Source: Leptodontidium sp. MPI-SDFR-AT-0119 (lineage: Eukaryota > Ascomycota > Leotiomycetes > Helotiales > Leptodontidiaceae). From it: a stretch of DNA of 64,000 nucleotides. The DNA lies in assembly GCA_020726505.1 (NCBI GenBank), contig JAHLEZ010000001.1, forward strand, positions 1,240,001 to 1,304,000, given 5' to 3'. Under the pieces are notes generated by a model. It worked only from the letters and a program-made list of their open reading frames with translations, ran no database searches and was not told the DNA's origin. Positions 20,837 to 31,812 of this stretch are shown piece after piece (positions within the stretch are counted from its first letter, which is position 1; every line of letters begins with the position of its first letter). The position numbers were made by a program, and so were the translations under genes.

Positions 20837-21879
20837 TTAAAGTTCTGGCTTCTTGACCTGAGCTTGGACAATAAGATCCAACCACTTCGCAAGTCGATAT
20901 CCAGCCTTCGCAACCTGCATCTTAACAATCGGCGCCGCAACCTCATAGTACGTACCATTCAACTCCTTATTCTGAACACCTTCAGCACCGGCCGGTAGGA
21001 CCGCAGTACAAACGAACTTATTCGTCTCTTCTGCCCAGCCCAAAGAAGTTGTAACCGGGTCAGCTAAGTTGATGCCATCCAACCATGAAGAAGCTAGGGA
21101 TTTGTACTCGTTCTCCGTGATGGCTAGTGAGAGGTTTTTGGCCCATTCTTCAGCGAGAGGAAGGCCATAACCACCGACTAGCGTTTCGGCGATGCTGGTA
21201 TCCCATACGTGGTGTAGATTCACGTTGGCTCCATTGAAGAGTACATGAATCCCGTTCCCGCCCTTTTCTAGGTTCTCGACGTGAAGAGGTTGGTGGATAT
21301 CACCAAGAAGCTGAATGGTTGTGTTAGTCGATCGTCTGTTCTAAGCTATACTCTCAGTACTTACATGGACAACGAACTATACACAGCGTCAGTACATTAT
21401 AAGTATAACCGGATCGTGAGTACTTACCTTGGCTGCCATATTCCTAAGCCCACCATTTAAATCCGGATTCAACAACTGTCTCGTCTAACATTTCGTCAGC
21501 TATCTCACCCTCTCTCTCATCTACCCATTCCCAAACTCACATAATTCTGAATAGCCCCAACCACACAGCCCTGTTCACCACAATCCCTGGCATATTTCAC
21601 GCCACAGCTCGACGGCGGACTATCTTCCGCATCAATAAAATGAAAGGGGCCTGAGAACCTCCCCGCAGCCGTATAGCGGAACGAGTCGGCCCACGTCGCG
21701 ATACCAGCCAAGTACGCATCCGAGGTATTGTGCAGGATGTTCTGAAAGAACTCTCGAGTCTCAGCTTGCACGAAGCTGGAGGCGACATAGGCGACTGTCG
21801 TGTGACCTAAAGTGCCCCAGGCGAGCGTGCTTGGGAGAGAGGAGAGGAGGGCGAACGGAGTGAGGATTGCGACTTTCAT
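20837..21879 (-). CDS. secreted S1/P1 nuclease
   Basis: Four exons, 21879..21541, 21484..21428, 21376..21365 and 21310..20837, encode 293 residues. Residues 1-20 are a signal peptide, so the mature chain starts at Trp21, as required in this family because the N-terminal Trp binds zinc. All nine zinc ligands fall at the P1 nuclease spacing: Trp21, His26, Asp65, His80, His136, Asp140, His146, His169 and Asp173. His136 sits in a 12-nt exon coding FVVH. The introns (56, 51 and 54 nt) have clean GTGAGT or GTAAGT donors. The enzyme cuts single-stranded DNA/RNA and removes 3' phosphate, usually outside the cell for phosphate and nucleoside recovery. The exact ligand spacing makes the splice model very secure. 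Confidence 0.95.
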
Positions 21880-22289
21880 TTTGAGGGATGCGGTGGTAGG
21901 AGTATTTAGAATGAGTAGTTTGGGAAGATACAGGTTGGCTTTATTTCATGAAATACATGGAGGCTGCATTTATATAAACAAGAGTTGGGATGAAACGAGG
22001 TCTGAAGATGTGGGACGGGATGTTTTGGTTGGGTGTTGTTGTCAGGTGGATCGTGGCAAGCGCGACCTTTTTGAAGACCAGACCACACCTTGTCACCAAA
22101 CCAGTCGTTAGACATGTTTCACATGGTCACAGATGGCAGACACGTGTGGACAGGCGGTAATTCGGAGTTATACTAGATAAATACGAAAGACGATCTGCAT
22201 GTGCGACGAGTAATGGAGAAATATTTGTACATCATTATTGGTTACACATCAGTCTCTCCGATGCCCCAGATTTTCACTATGTTACAGTT
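21880..22289. other. nuclease promoter and ATP25 3' region
   Basis: About 410 nt between two minus-strand genes. No coding potential is seen. Confidence 0.55.
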
Positions 22290-24494
22290 CTATTCGTACA
22301 GAAACGGGGCTTTCTGACCACCGCTCGATTCAAGCCGCTTCCACAAAGCCAACCACTCACCATTCATTTCTGGTGAGTCGATAGCGTCTTGTTCAACGAA
22401 TGGATCCGCAATTTGCAAGCATGACCTTACAGCTTCCCCCACATCCCCATCCAGTTCGATCCCGGGATTGTCCAATTCGAGTGCTGGTATCCATGTGCGT
22501 AGGACAGCTATGCATGATTTCTGATAGCCTGTCTGTGCTACAGAACCAAACATGAAAGCATAGACGTTTGCTGACTGAGGCTTGCCCTTATTCGGCGCCA
22601 TTCTGAAAATCTCAAAGAATTCCTTCCAGTGGCCGAGTCTTGCGTACAAATCCATCAACCGCAGGCGAGACACGTCTTTGAACAGAGGTAGCTCAAGTGA
22701 CATTATGAGGGGGTGAAGTCGGGCTTGTATGGGCGACATTGGCAAGCTAGGGAGATTGAAGGTATCGTTTGGATCGGTATATATTGAACTCTGAGGCGCG
22801 TTCTCAGCAGGTCGGTGAGGGGCCGTAACCTCCTGAATGTTGACCAGAAGATCTTCGCTTAGAATCTCAAATCCTTGGTCGTGCATAGCCCGCAGTATTG
22901 TCATGGCCATTCCAGCGGATGCCCGCGGGGGAGCGTGGTAACTTCTGCCCTTTTCAGGACCGAGTATTCCTCTGAGAAGCCGCATGTATGACGTCTGGGA
23001 CACCTTGACACCAGAGCCCTGTAGCTCCTGGAAAAGCGCAAACAGCGTGCTGGGTGTATACTCTTCATGCCCAAGGTCTCGAGCAAAACAGGCCAGCCAG
23101 ATTCTGGTGTCGGCCTCAAACTCTGACGGAAATGAGGACAGGAGTCCGTTGAAGCAGGTCAGATAAGGAGTCGACGTGGCGCTATGTTCGAGGACACCCA
23201 ACTCCTCAGTTGCTCGTTCTCGGGGCACGCGTTCGAGATACGACCTCAAAAACTTCAAAAGAAACAATTTCCATTTGCCTTGTTGCAAAGATGGAGTGTG
23301 GGGTATGTATTGGCGCAGATTTTCTACCGCCTTCTCATACGCCCCAACGACAATGTCCTCCATCAACAAATCTTCCATAGCCTGGATATCGAATTCGAAA
23401 TTCTCGGGAGAAGCAGTAGATGACATGCGACGGGTTGCCGTGTGAAATTCCCGCGTCTGTCCACGCCCTAGCATTGTTGCGAGACTTGTCCGTTCAGTTG
23501 GTTTGGGCACGCCAGATTGATCAGCGGTTACTTGAGGTATGGTCTCCACAGGATCATTTTCGAGCTGAACCCCTCGGTTGAGTATACCGCTCCATAACTT
23601 CTCCAGCTCGATCTCTTCTCTCTTCTCCTCTGTGAGCATCTGTACGACAATTCGAACTCCGTCCGTTCTTCGCCCGAACCCAACGAACTTGTCCTGGCGA
23701 TGGGTGTCTGCTATTGCCTCCCCTCCATCAACAACACCAATGTCAACGCAGACCCAGCCAGTTCGAACTCCATCATCCCCAGTTTCGTCATTTGCGCTCC
23801 CCAACAGTTTGGCCCTTTTTGCTTTCCTTTTGAGCTTCAACTTCAACTCATTCCTTCCCAATAGACCATCAGCATCCGGCCTGAGTTTGTAAGTGGTTCT
23901 CAGCCATCGACACAACCGGTCTGCAGATACATGTAAATGCTTCTCGCTCCGAGCAGTACCAAGAACCATCAATAGATTTGCTCCTAGTGCAGGGGGAGGA
24001 TCGAGCTTTCGCAGGTCCAGGAGGGAGAGATCATCGAGACCGAGGTCAATTGAGATTTGTTCCAGTAAGGGTTGAAGTATGGGAGGAGGCGATTCCGGGA
24101 GATCTGGCAGACTCTGGCGTTCTGATAATGGTTTTGGCGCCCTGTGAGGAGATTCAACTTGCAGATACCATGGAACAGCAGCTACTCCTCCTTCTTCGAC
24201 TGTTTGTATCTCCGCATCTGCTTCCCTGAACTCTTTAGAGTCCTCGCCCAACGATCTCTCCGCCGGCATAAGCTCCTCCTCAAGATTCTCCTCGCCGCTA
24301 GTTTCGATCTTCTTGCCGTCGGATAACAGGCGCAACAACTTTCCAGGCTGTTGACTTGGGCGATTACATCGTGGGCCTCGAGCAGAGATCTGGGGCGCTC
24401 GAATTGAAGGACCCGCGAGTGAAGTGAAGCTGCGGAGTATCGATAACCGACAGCTGGCACATGCAGTAGCACGTAAGGTTCTGCTGACGACCAT
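22290..24494 (-). CDS. ATP25: ATP synthase F0 expression factor ATP25, mitochondrial
   Basis: Single-exon 734-residue protein from ATG 24494. The N-terminus is basic and Ser-rich, fitting a mitochondrial presequence. Residues about 145-300 match the RsfS (ribosomal silencing factor) fold: LSLLDLRKLDPPPALGANLL, VLGTARSEKHLHVSADRLC and TGWVCVDIG. The C-terminal half, from about residue 375, is helical and matches the fungal Atp25 mRNA-stabilising domain. In yeast Atp25 is cleaved; the RsfS half acts on the mitoribosome and the C-terminal half stabilises the OLI1 (subunit 9) transcript. The gene is head-to-head with RPO41 across 393 nt. Confidence 0.9.
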   Translation of the reverse strand: MVVSRTLRATACASCRLSILRSFTSLAGPSIRAPQISARGPRCNRPSQQPGKLLRLLSDGKKIETSGEENLEEELMPAERSLGEDSKEFREADAEIQTVEEGGVAAVPWYLQVESPHRAPKPLSERQSLPDLPESPPPILQPLLEQISIDLGLDDLSLLDLRKLDPPPALGANLLMVLGTARSEKHLHVSADRLCRWLRTTYKLRPDADGLLGRNELKLKLKRKAKRAKLLGSANDETGDDGVRTGWVCVDIGVVDGGEAIADTHRQDKFVGFGRRTDGVRIVVQMLTEEKREEIELEKLWSGILNRGVQLENDPVETIPQVTADQSGVPKPTERTSLATMLGRGQTREFHTATRRMSSTASPENFEFDIQAMEDLLMEDIVVGAYEKAVENLRQYIPHTPSLQQGKWKLFLLKFLRSYLERVPRERATEELGVLEHSATSTPYLTCFNGLLSSFPSEFEADTRIWLACFARDLGHEEYTPSTLFALFQELQGSGVKVSQTSYMRLLRGILGPEKGRSYHAPPRASAGMAMTILRAMHDQGFEILSEDLLVNIQEVTAPHRPAENAPQSSIYTDPNDTFNLPSLPMSPIQARLHPLIMSLELPLFKDVSRLRLMDLYARLGHWKEFFEIFRMAPNKGKPQSANVYAFMFGSVAQTGYQKSCIAVLRTWIPALELDNPGIELDGDVGEAVRSCLQIADPFVEQDAIDSPEMNGEWLALWKRLESSGGQKAPFLYE

Positions 24495-24887
24495 CTTCTT
24501 TCTTAGCAACGGAATCCAATTGTATCTATCTCTTCACCTCGTCGTTGTACTCATTCTCGAAAGTGATGGTGGATCATGCTGGTCCTCCTCTCCAGTGGAA
24601 ATTTCTACGGAGACCGGCTGGAGTTGCACGGTTCAGACAGGGGTCCAGGAGCAGCAAACAATTTAGTGTGTTTGGTAGGGAGGCCCGGCCGCGGCCATCC
24701 AAAATTTTGTTGTCTCCTATCTCAGAATCAACTGCAGCGAACCCACGCGACAGGCCTTCGAATGGCCTTGTATCACCACCTTCTCTCGCCATTCTTTTAA
24801 ATTCTTGTTTGTAATTATCCTCTGCACCTTCAGTTCGTTGTTTCTTTTTGGGTACCACACACACACACACACACACACACGCCCACG
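24495..24887. promoter_or_regulatory. shared divergent promoter of ATP25 and RPO41
   Basis: The 393 nt between the two start codons must hold both promoters and both leaders. No third gene fits. It includes a CA dinucleotide repeat next to the RPO41 start. Shared control of two mitochondrial gene-expression factors is an inference from the layout. Confidence 0.7.
24856..24880. repeat. (CA)n microsatellite just upstream of RPO41
   Basis: Twelve CA units in a row, ending 7 nt before the RPO41 ATG, so within its 5' leader. Confidence 0.95.
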
Positions 24888-27800
24888 ATGCTCGCTCGAG
24901 CTGCACGTCGGAAAGCTCGCCCTGAAGCTCTTCGAACCCGGAACTCGAACGACCAGCTGTACCTCCCGTGGCTCTGCCCAACATACAATGCCTCACAAAG
25001 GAACCGGCGGTGGTTTGTTGCTGATGCCGGATCTCAAGTAGGGTCGCCGAGGGCAAGAAGGAATTCTCAAGATGCTTCCAGTCGTCCAGCCCGACGAACG
25101 CTGGCGACAGGCGCCGGATACATGCCAATGGATGATATACCCTTTGAAGGATTGGGAACCATGCCCCCGCCAGCTCACTCGAGCCTTGGATATGGCTTTA
25201 GTGGTGGCAATGGAATGCCAGGCCTCGAGCCCTTCCGGTCGCCTCATCTGTTACGACTCGGAGGGTCAGTCTCAGTACCTCGGATGAGATACTCACGCAA
25301 CCAAAGAGGAATCGTTGGCGACTTATCAGAGATTCAATCGGTTTTCACGGCTTGTCTGCAAGTTGGCAGAATCGAACGTGCAGGAGTGATTCTCCAGCGG
25401 ATAGCAAAGATCAACGGAATTGAGCCTCATGACTTACTCGGCCTCCATAATCAATACCTACGAGCTGCTGTCGAAGAGATCATGGTGAATCCCAGTACAT
25501 CTTCCATGCAAGATCTTCACAAATGGTTCGAACTCCAAATCAGGCTGCCAGGCATTCCGCAGAATACAGATACTGTCGCATACATGATCAAGGCGTCACT
25601 TCAAGCCCCAGTCAGCACTCGAGATCGACTCGTACGGCGATATATGGACATGCTAGACGAAGACTCGGCTGCGCAGTTATGGGACGCAGAAGTCTTGACT
25701 GCGCAAGAGATCGATCAAATCAACCACATCTATCCCAAGTATAACCTTATGGTGGAAGCGCATGAGGATGTAGACACTTTCGAAGACAACGAAGCGGAAT
25801 CAGCTACCCTGGACCAGCTCGAATCCCACCTTCCAGTCCCAAGTGTACGACCCACAGGACAAAAGGGACTGGGTTTAAAATCCTTGAAGAAATCCCTTTC
25901 GTTATTTTCAACACTTCCTAGTGAAGGGATCGACCTCTCTTCAGCAACAGCCAAGATGAGACGAGACATTCAAACTAGACTTGAGGAAGACGCAGTTACA
26001 TCCGCCATTGACCGGTGGAGGGACGAAAGCACGCATCTAAATAAGATGGGTCTCAACACTTCACTACAGACGAAGTCGTTAGGGGCGCGAATGTGGAAGT
26101 GGCACGAGGCCTTGACTGTGTATTTAAAAACCGAAGTTGAGAAAGTAAACGCATCCGAAGAGGCTGCGAAAATGTCAATGGATGACCTGGAGCGTGTCAA
26201 CTATGGACCATTTTTGCGCCTGTTGCAGCCAGAAAAATTGGCTGCCGTTACGATCTTGTCGGCGATGAGTACGTTGGGTTCTTTGGGAGCGGACAAGGGC
26301 TTAGCACTATCCAGTGCTATCATGGCGCTCTCCAGAAGCGTTGAAGACGAGAGCATCTTCGACATTTTGCAGAAGGAGAGCAAGAAGCCGATGTGGCCAC
26401 ACAGCAAGAACCGACCAGATTTGAAGAGCTATAGACGAGCCGCCCGCTTCTATTCGGCATCGTCTAAAGATGCTCCTGGGACTGCTCCACTAGATCGGGA
26501 CGACTCATCTGCAGCACTATCGGAACGAGGATGGCCCATGTCCATCAGAGCCAAGGTGGGGGCTTTTTTGATGTCTGCTCTGATTCAAGTTGCCAAAGTC
26601 CCAGTAACTTTGACCCATCCCGAAACCGGGGAGACTGTTACACAAATGCAGCCAGCTCTTTCGCATTCGCATCAATACAAAATGGGCAAAAAGCTTGGTG
26701 TCATCATTGCAAACAAGTCACTTGTGGCCCAGTTGAAGCGCGAACCGGTTCATTCTCTTCTCGCAAAGCATCTTCCAATGCTTGTTGAACCAGATCCGTG
26801 GACAGATTTCAGCAAAGGCGGCTTTCTCGCCCATCCGTCAAAAGTGATGAGAATCAAACACGGAGACAAAGACCAAAGACATTACGCAGAAGCAGCTATT
26901 GGTCAAGGGGACATGCAACAAACTTTCAAAGGGCTCGATGTGCTTGGGAAAACTCCATGGAGAATCAACCAGCCAGTTTTCGACGTCATGCTGGAAGCAT
27001 GGAATTCTGGGGAAGCCATTGCCAATATGCCTCCAGAGACACCAAATTTGACGATTCCGCCGGAGCCCGAAGCATCATCAGATCCGCTTGAACGTCGTCG
27101 CTGGATACGAGAAGTCAAGAATGTCGAGAATCTTAGAAGTGGGCTGCATTCACAGCGATGTTTTCAGAACTTTCAGCTCGAAATCGCACGTGCTTTGCGA
27201 AAAGAAGTGTTCTACTTCCCACATAACATCGACTTCCGTGGACGAGCTTACCCTATCCCACCCTATCTCAACCACATGGGTGCAGATCATTGCCGCGGCC
27301 TTCTTAGGTTCGGAGAAGGGAGGGAACTTGGGGAAAGTGGCTTGAGATGGCTCAAGGTCCACGTTGCGAATGTTTTTGGTTTTGACAAGGCTAGTCTTTC
27401 GGAGCGGGAAGCATTTGCTTCAAGGCACATGGAGAAAATATACGAAACAGCAACCAGTCCATTGTCTGGCAGCAGATGGTGGCTCAATGCAGAGGATCCG
27501 TGGCAATTTTTGGCTGCTTGTATGGAACTCAGAAATGCTCTCGAATCTCCCGATCCAAAGAAATTTGTTTCGAGCCTCCCAGTTCATCAGGATGGCACTT
27601 GTAACGGACTTCAGCACTACGCAGCCTTAGGAGGAGATATCTGGGGAGCGCGGCAGGTAAATCTTGAGCCGGGTGACCGTCCTGCCGATGTCTACACGGC
27701 CGTGGCAGATCTGGTCAAGGCAAGTATTGTCGAAGATGCTGCCAATGGAGATGCAAAAGGTTTACTCCTCAAAGACAAAATCAGTCGAAAGGTCGTCAAA

Positions 27801-29194
27801 CAAACAGTTATGACCAATGTCTACGGTGTGACATTTGTTGGAGCTAAAGCCCAGGTCAGACGACAACTGATGGCTGCCTATCCAGATCTCCCAAACGACG
27901 ATGTCATGAATCCGGCTACACTGGCTATATACGTGGCAACTAAGATCTTCACGGCACTTTCAAGTATGTTCAAAGGTGCGCACGACATTCAGTACTGGCT
28001 CGGGGATTGTGCCACCAGAATCTCAACTTGCTTGACTCCGGAACAAATGAGCCGCCTAGAGTCAGAATGGCCGCGACTGACGTCGCGGACAACTGAGCCA
28101 TCAAGGAGTACTTACAAGCCTTCAACGGTCGATGAATTAACCCAGTTCAAGTCTAGTGTTATTTGGACAACACCATTGCACATGCCAGTCGTTCAGCCGT
28201 ATCGGGACTCAAAGTCAAAGACGATTATTACGAACATGCAAAGACTTAGTCTCTCGGAACCTCATAGATCGGACCCCATCAGCAAACGGAAGCAACTGCA
28301 AGGATTTCCTCCAAACTTTATTCATTCTTTGGATGCTACACACATGCTCCTCTCTGCCCTACGGTGCGACGAACTTGGACTCTCTTTTGCTGCTGTTCAT
28401 GACTCCTTTTGGACACATGCTAGCGAAGTAGACACGATGAATACAGTTCTGAGGGACGCCTTCATTAGAATTCACAGCGAAGATGTCGTAGGTCGCCTGC
28501 GAGATGAATTCACTGCACGATACCAAGGCGCGATGCACATTGCTTCCATCCGTAAAGATTCGCCCGTGGTCCAAAAAATCAAAGCCTGGCGAGAGAGCAA
28601 ACCCATCACTCGAAAGGCGAGATTGCCACGATCGAAGAGAGCTCCATACCTCGACGAATTGCTGCTAGAACGCAAGCGCATGCGACTTTTGAACTCTACG
28701 GATCCCGCAGAAGTTGAACAAGGAAAGAGCATCGTGACTCCTACTAGTATTTTCCAAGCACACGCCGCTGAAGAAGATCTCGCTGCTAGTGTTGATCTCG
28801 AGAACACTGGCCTTGGAGATATGGCGCGACGTGAAGCGCGGAGTCGCGCAAACGAGGACGACACAACTGAGGAACTCGCAGAGAGCGAAGATAGTGAGGA
28901 GGCTGAAGACACCATGGATGCACATGCAGAGGGTGCAGAAGATTCAACTCCAGAACTTGAAAGTGGCGGGGAGAGCGAGGAAGTGGATGAACGGACTGTA
29001 TTCGAGAAAACTATGGCGGGGGCAAAGCCCAAATATGCGGTCCATACACAGATATGGCTTCCGTTGGTCTTCCCCCCAGTGCCTAAAAAGGTATGTTTTG
29101 GTAGCCCGGAGACTCTCCGAAACAAATGCTTACATTGTGGCAGGGCGATTTTGATGTTACCAGGCTCAAGAACAGTCAATACTTCTTCTCCTGA
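24888..29194 (+). CDS. RPO41: mitochondrial DNA-directed RNA polymerase (T7-like)
   Basis: Two exons, 24888..29090 and 29144..29194, give 1417 residues. The 53-nt intron (GTATGT/GGCAG) replaces a read-through tail by the family C-terminus GDFDVTRLKNSQYFFS. Catalytic motifs of single-subunit polymerases are intact: HQDGTCNGLQHYAALGGD (Asp902), the motif B helix RKVVKQTVMTNVYGVTFVGA, PPNFIHSLDATHM, and AAVHDSFWTHASEVD (Asp1172). The N-terminal third carries a mitochondrial presequence and the helical N-terminal domain. Between the palm and the C-terminus lies an acidic low-complexity insert at about residues 1294-1377. The enzyme transcribes mitochondrial DNA in the matrix. It is divergently paired with ATP25. 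Confidence 0.96.
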
Positions 29195-30211
29195 GAGATT
29201 TTGGCGAAACCGAGTCCGAGTCCGATTTCATGCAACATAATATAGACGGCCAACGGGCCTGGTGGCCAAAACTGTGCGACGAGACGGTGCGAAACTGGCG
29301 TTACTTTCTTTTTGTTCTGGAATTTTCCCTGCATAGCAGCATAGCGACGGGTATATTACATTTCACGGGCGTTGGAGATTCCGCATTTGGGCGGGCAATT
29401 AGACGGGACCAATCCGGTCCGGATGTATGATTATTGTACCATGGGGATCTTGTCACTGGAGTCACGAGCGACATCATTTTCCCCACACTCTTCTCACAGG
29501 CAGAATGAGAATCCATATAAAAGCTTGTCCTTCGAGATATTGTACTCTATCTAGTTTCTAAAAATGTACAACCATGTATCCAACCGCAATGTACATGGCT
29601 TCACTTGAGAGTCGTCCATTCGCCCACGGTCTCGACCTTCCGAAGAAAAGGGCCTGATCAGATACTACTTCACATTGTCTCCGTCTGGTCCAGAATGAGA
29701 TTCGTCGTCCACTTGCCACGAACCGAGTGTAAGCAAGCCACTCACTCTCTTCGAGAGAGGTCAAGAGTGAGGAGTTCGGTAGGGTGTAGAGGAGGGGAGT
29801 CTTGCCAACCACCACAAGGTCACATCGTCGGGGAGGGCAGATTAAAGCCTTTCTCCTCACTTCCCATGTCTCCCCTCGCCGTTCTTTTCGTCCTTTCTTC
29901 TCCCTCCCTTTCTCTTTCTTGTCGCGTGCCCAGTCTCCCCAGCACAAGTCCTCTCACCCCGCCACCCAAAGCTCAGGTCTTTCGATTGCGGGCAGGGAAG
30001 CATAAGAAGTCACCATTAACCCTTCTCCACCCCTCCAACGGCAATCATGTCATAATACGATGTCTACCGGAAACTGCTGATCTTCTCAATCTCGACTCTA
30101 TTTCGTCAACTTCTGATTTGAGTTCCCATCTCATCTCATCTCATCCCAGTCCAGTCCAGTTCACTTCACTTGTCAATTCCAACAAACACTTGGCGCCTCC
30201 CACCAATCAAC
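29195..30211. other. intergenic region; long ORF here is not a gene
   Basis: RPO41 3' end and promoter of the secreted cysteine-rich gene. A 357-codon open frame runs from 29605 to 30678, but its 5' part is pyrimidine-rich and has no protein-like features; only its part after 30384 is used as exon 2 of the next gene. Confidence 0.55.
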
Positions 30212-31178
30212 ATGATACCTCTGCATGCTCCCTCAGCCATATTGCTGCTTCTGGCTACACATGCGTACGCCCCATCCTTCCATACTCTCCTCTACCTGTT
30301 GTGGAATGTTGGTTGAAGATCTCAGATCTCCAACAATCTGCTTCCTCTACTCTACGCGATGCTGATCGATCGTCTGCAAATAGGCAATATGTCTTCGGCA
30401 ACCCTGCACCAGAACTCGTACCAGCTCAATCTCCTCCTTCTACATGTGGTCCAAAAATAGCAACTGTAGGCCGTGTAACGACTATTACCATCGAGAGCAT
30501 AGTGACACTCACGCATTTATGTTACACGCAGACACTAACTACGAAACGACTCGCTGGTGCTAGTGGTACGTTCTCTGCTACCCTCCTGCCCTCCTGCCCT
30601 CACATCTCCCTCCTCTACTTCGCCGTTACCTTCCTTCGGCTACGAGTGTCAAGGCACAAACGTTTCCATGCGTATTAACAAACCCCCTAGATTGTCCCAC
30701 TTTAACGAACTGTGGCCCTCACGCAGCGTGCGTCGTAGTCTCAACACAAACAGTCAAAGTCCCACCCACAGACGCTTGCTGCACCTCAACTGCCACATCC
30801 CTCGTCCCAGGTCCATGTCCATCATGTCCAACAGGCTGCGATGTCTCGGTAGCCACCACATACATCACCGAGACTCCAAATCCAACTCCCGCTCTCGCAA
30901 CCGGAGCAGCTGGGCTTGCAATCCAACAACGAGCCGCAGAACCAGAAGCTCAAGTAGCGCCCCCCTGCTACACGACCGTCATAAACACAGACCCGATCCA
31001 AACGGGCGCAACACAGACAGTCTTCCCTGTAACGGCGACGAAGACCTCGCTGTTGAACTGCAGAGGCTGTGGTATTGTGACGAAGTTCTTGAATGGCTTT
31101 GGGCCGGCGAGTCAGTTTAAAGCGACGACTACTGCTGCGGGGAAGACTACGACTATTGTTGCTTATTCGTGTATGTGA
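30212..31178 (+). CDS. secreted cysteine-rich protein, unknown function
   Basis: Three exons, 30212..30264, 30384..30565 and 30691..31178, joined by hand, give 240 residues. Intron 1 has a GTACGC donor, a TGCTGATCG branch point and an AAATAG acceptor. Intron 2 has a GTACGT donor, a GTATTAACA branch point and a CCCTAG acceptor. Splicing yields a clear signal peptide (MIPLHAPSAILLLLATHA) and a mature start QYVFGNPAPE. The mature chain has 14 cysteines, including CC and CPSC pairs, and is rich in Thr and Val. Two halves with similar Thr-rich strands are separated by a Pro/Ala linker near ETPNPTPALATG. No named domain was recognised (it is not CFEM or hydrophobin spacing). A secreted cell-surface or effector-like role is inference. 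Confidence 0.75.
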
Positions 31179-31812
31179 AGAGTTGGGGGGATTGGGAGTT
31201 ATGTAGTGAGTGTTTGGAAAGTAGGCTTGAGTTTGAATGAATGAATGAATGAGTGAGATGGAGGTGTGGAAGTTCGCTTAGCTTATTGACTGAGTGATGA
31301 GTGAGGACTGACTACTACATTTGTGAAATTGTCTGATACCTCAACCTCGACGTTGACAGGTATCTTTCTAGCATATTTTTTTGTGCTTGTAAGCTCGAAT
31401 TTGTAATGAGTTGCCCATCTGGATACGGAGTCACTACGATAATGTGAGTGAGAATGTGTGACAGTCTGATAGGTCTGAGGACTTTGAGAACCTTGGCCAT
31501 TTCTCACACATTGAGATGGCCTTGCGTATTGAACTCCATTTCCGATCTCCACTCCGGTCGAGGACCTTAGAATTTACTTATCACTGGCACTGCGACAACT
31601 GCAAGACCCGTCCCGTAGCACTGAACATAACCCGCGAGTTCAAGAAGAACTCGTCAGTTGGTGATCTTGTAAGTTGATAGGTTGAACTACACAGCGAGAA
31701 GAATAATGTGATACCAAAATATGTCCATTGTGTTCCAGGACCTGAAGAACCTTCGTCTCCCTAGCTGTTATACACCTTCCCATACCATGCTATGCCCAAA
31801 AAACATTCTCAC
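31179..31812. other. convergent intergenic region
   Basis: Between the secreted protein gene (+) and CEF1 (-). A minus-strand frame at 31283-31552 has no ATG in the best frame and no motif, so it is not called. Confidence 0.5.

Noticed and set aside
29605..30678. 357-codon plus-strand ORF as a gene
   Set aside because: Its 5' half has random composition. Only 30384-30565 belongs to a gene, joined to a signal-peptide exon and a cysteine-rich exon in another frame.
31283..31552. Minus-strand ORF downstream of the secreted cysteine-rich gene
   Set aside because: The frame with the more protein-like composition begins with GTG, and no motif or splice partner was found.
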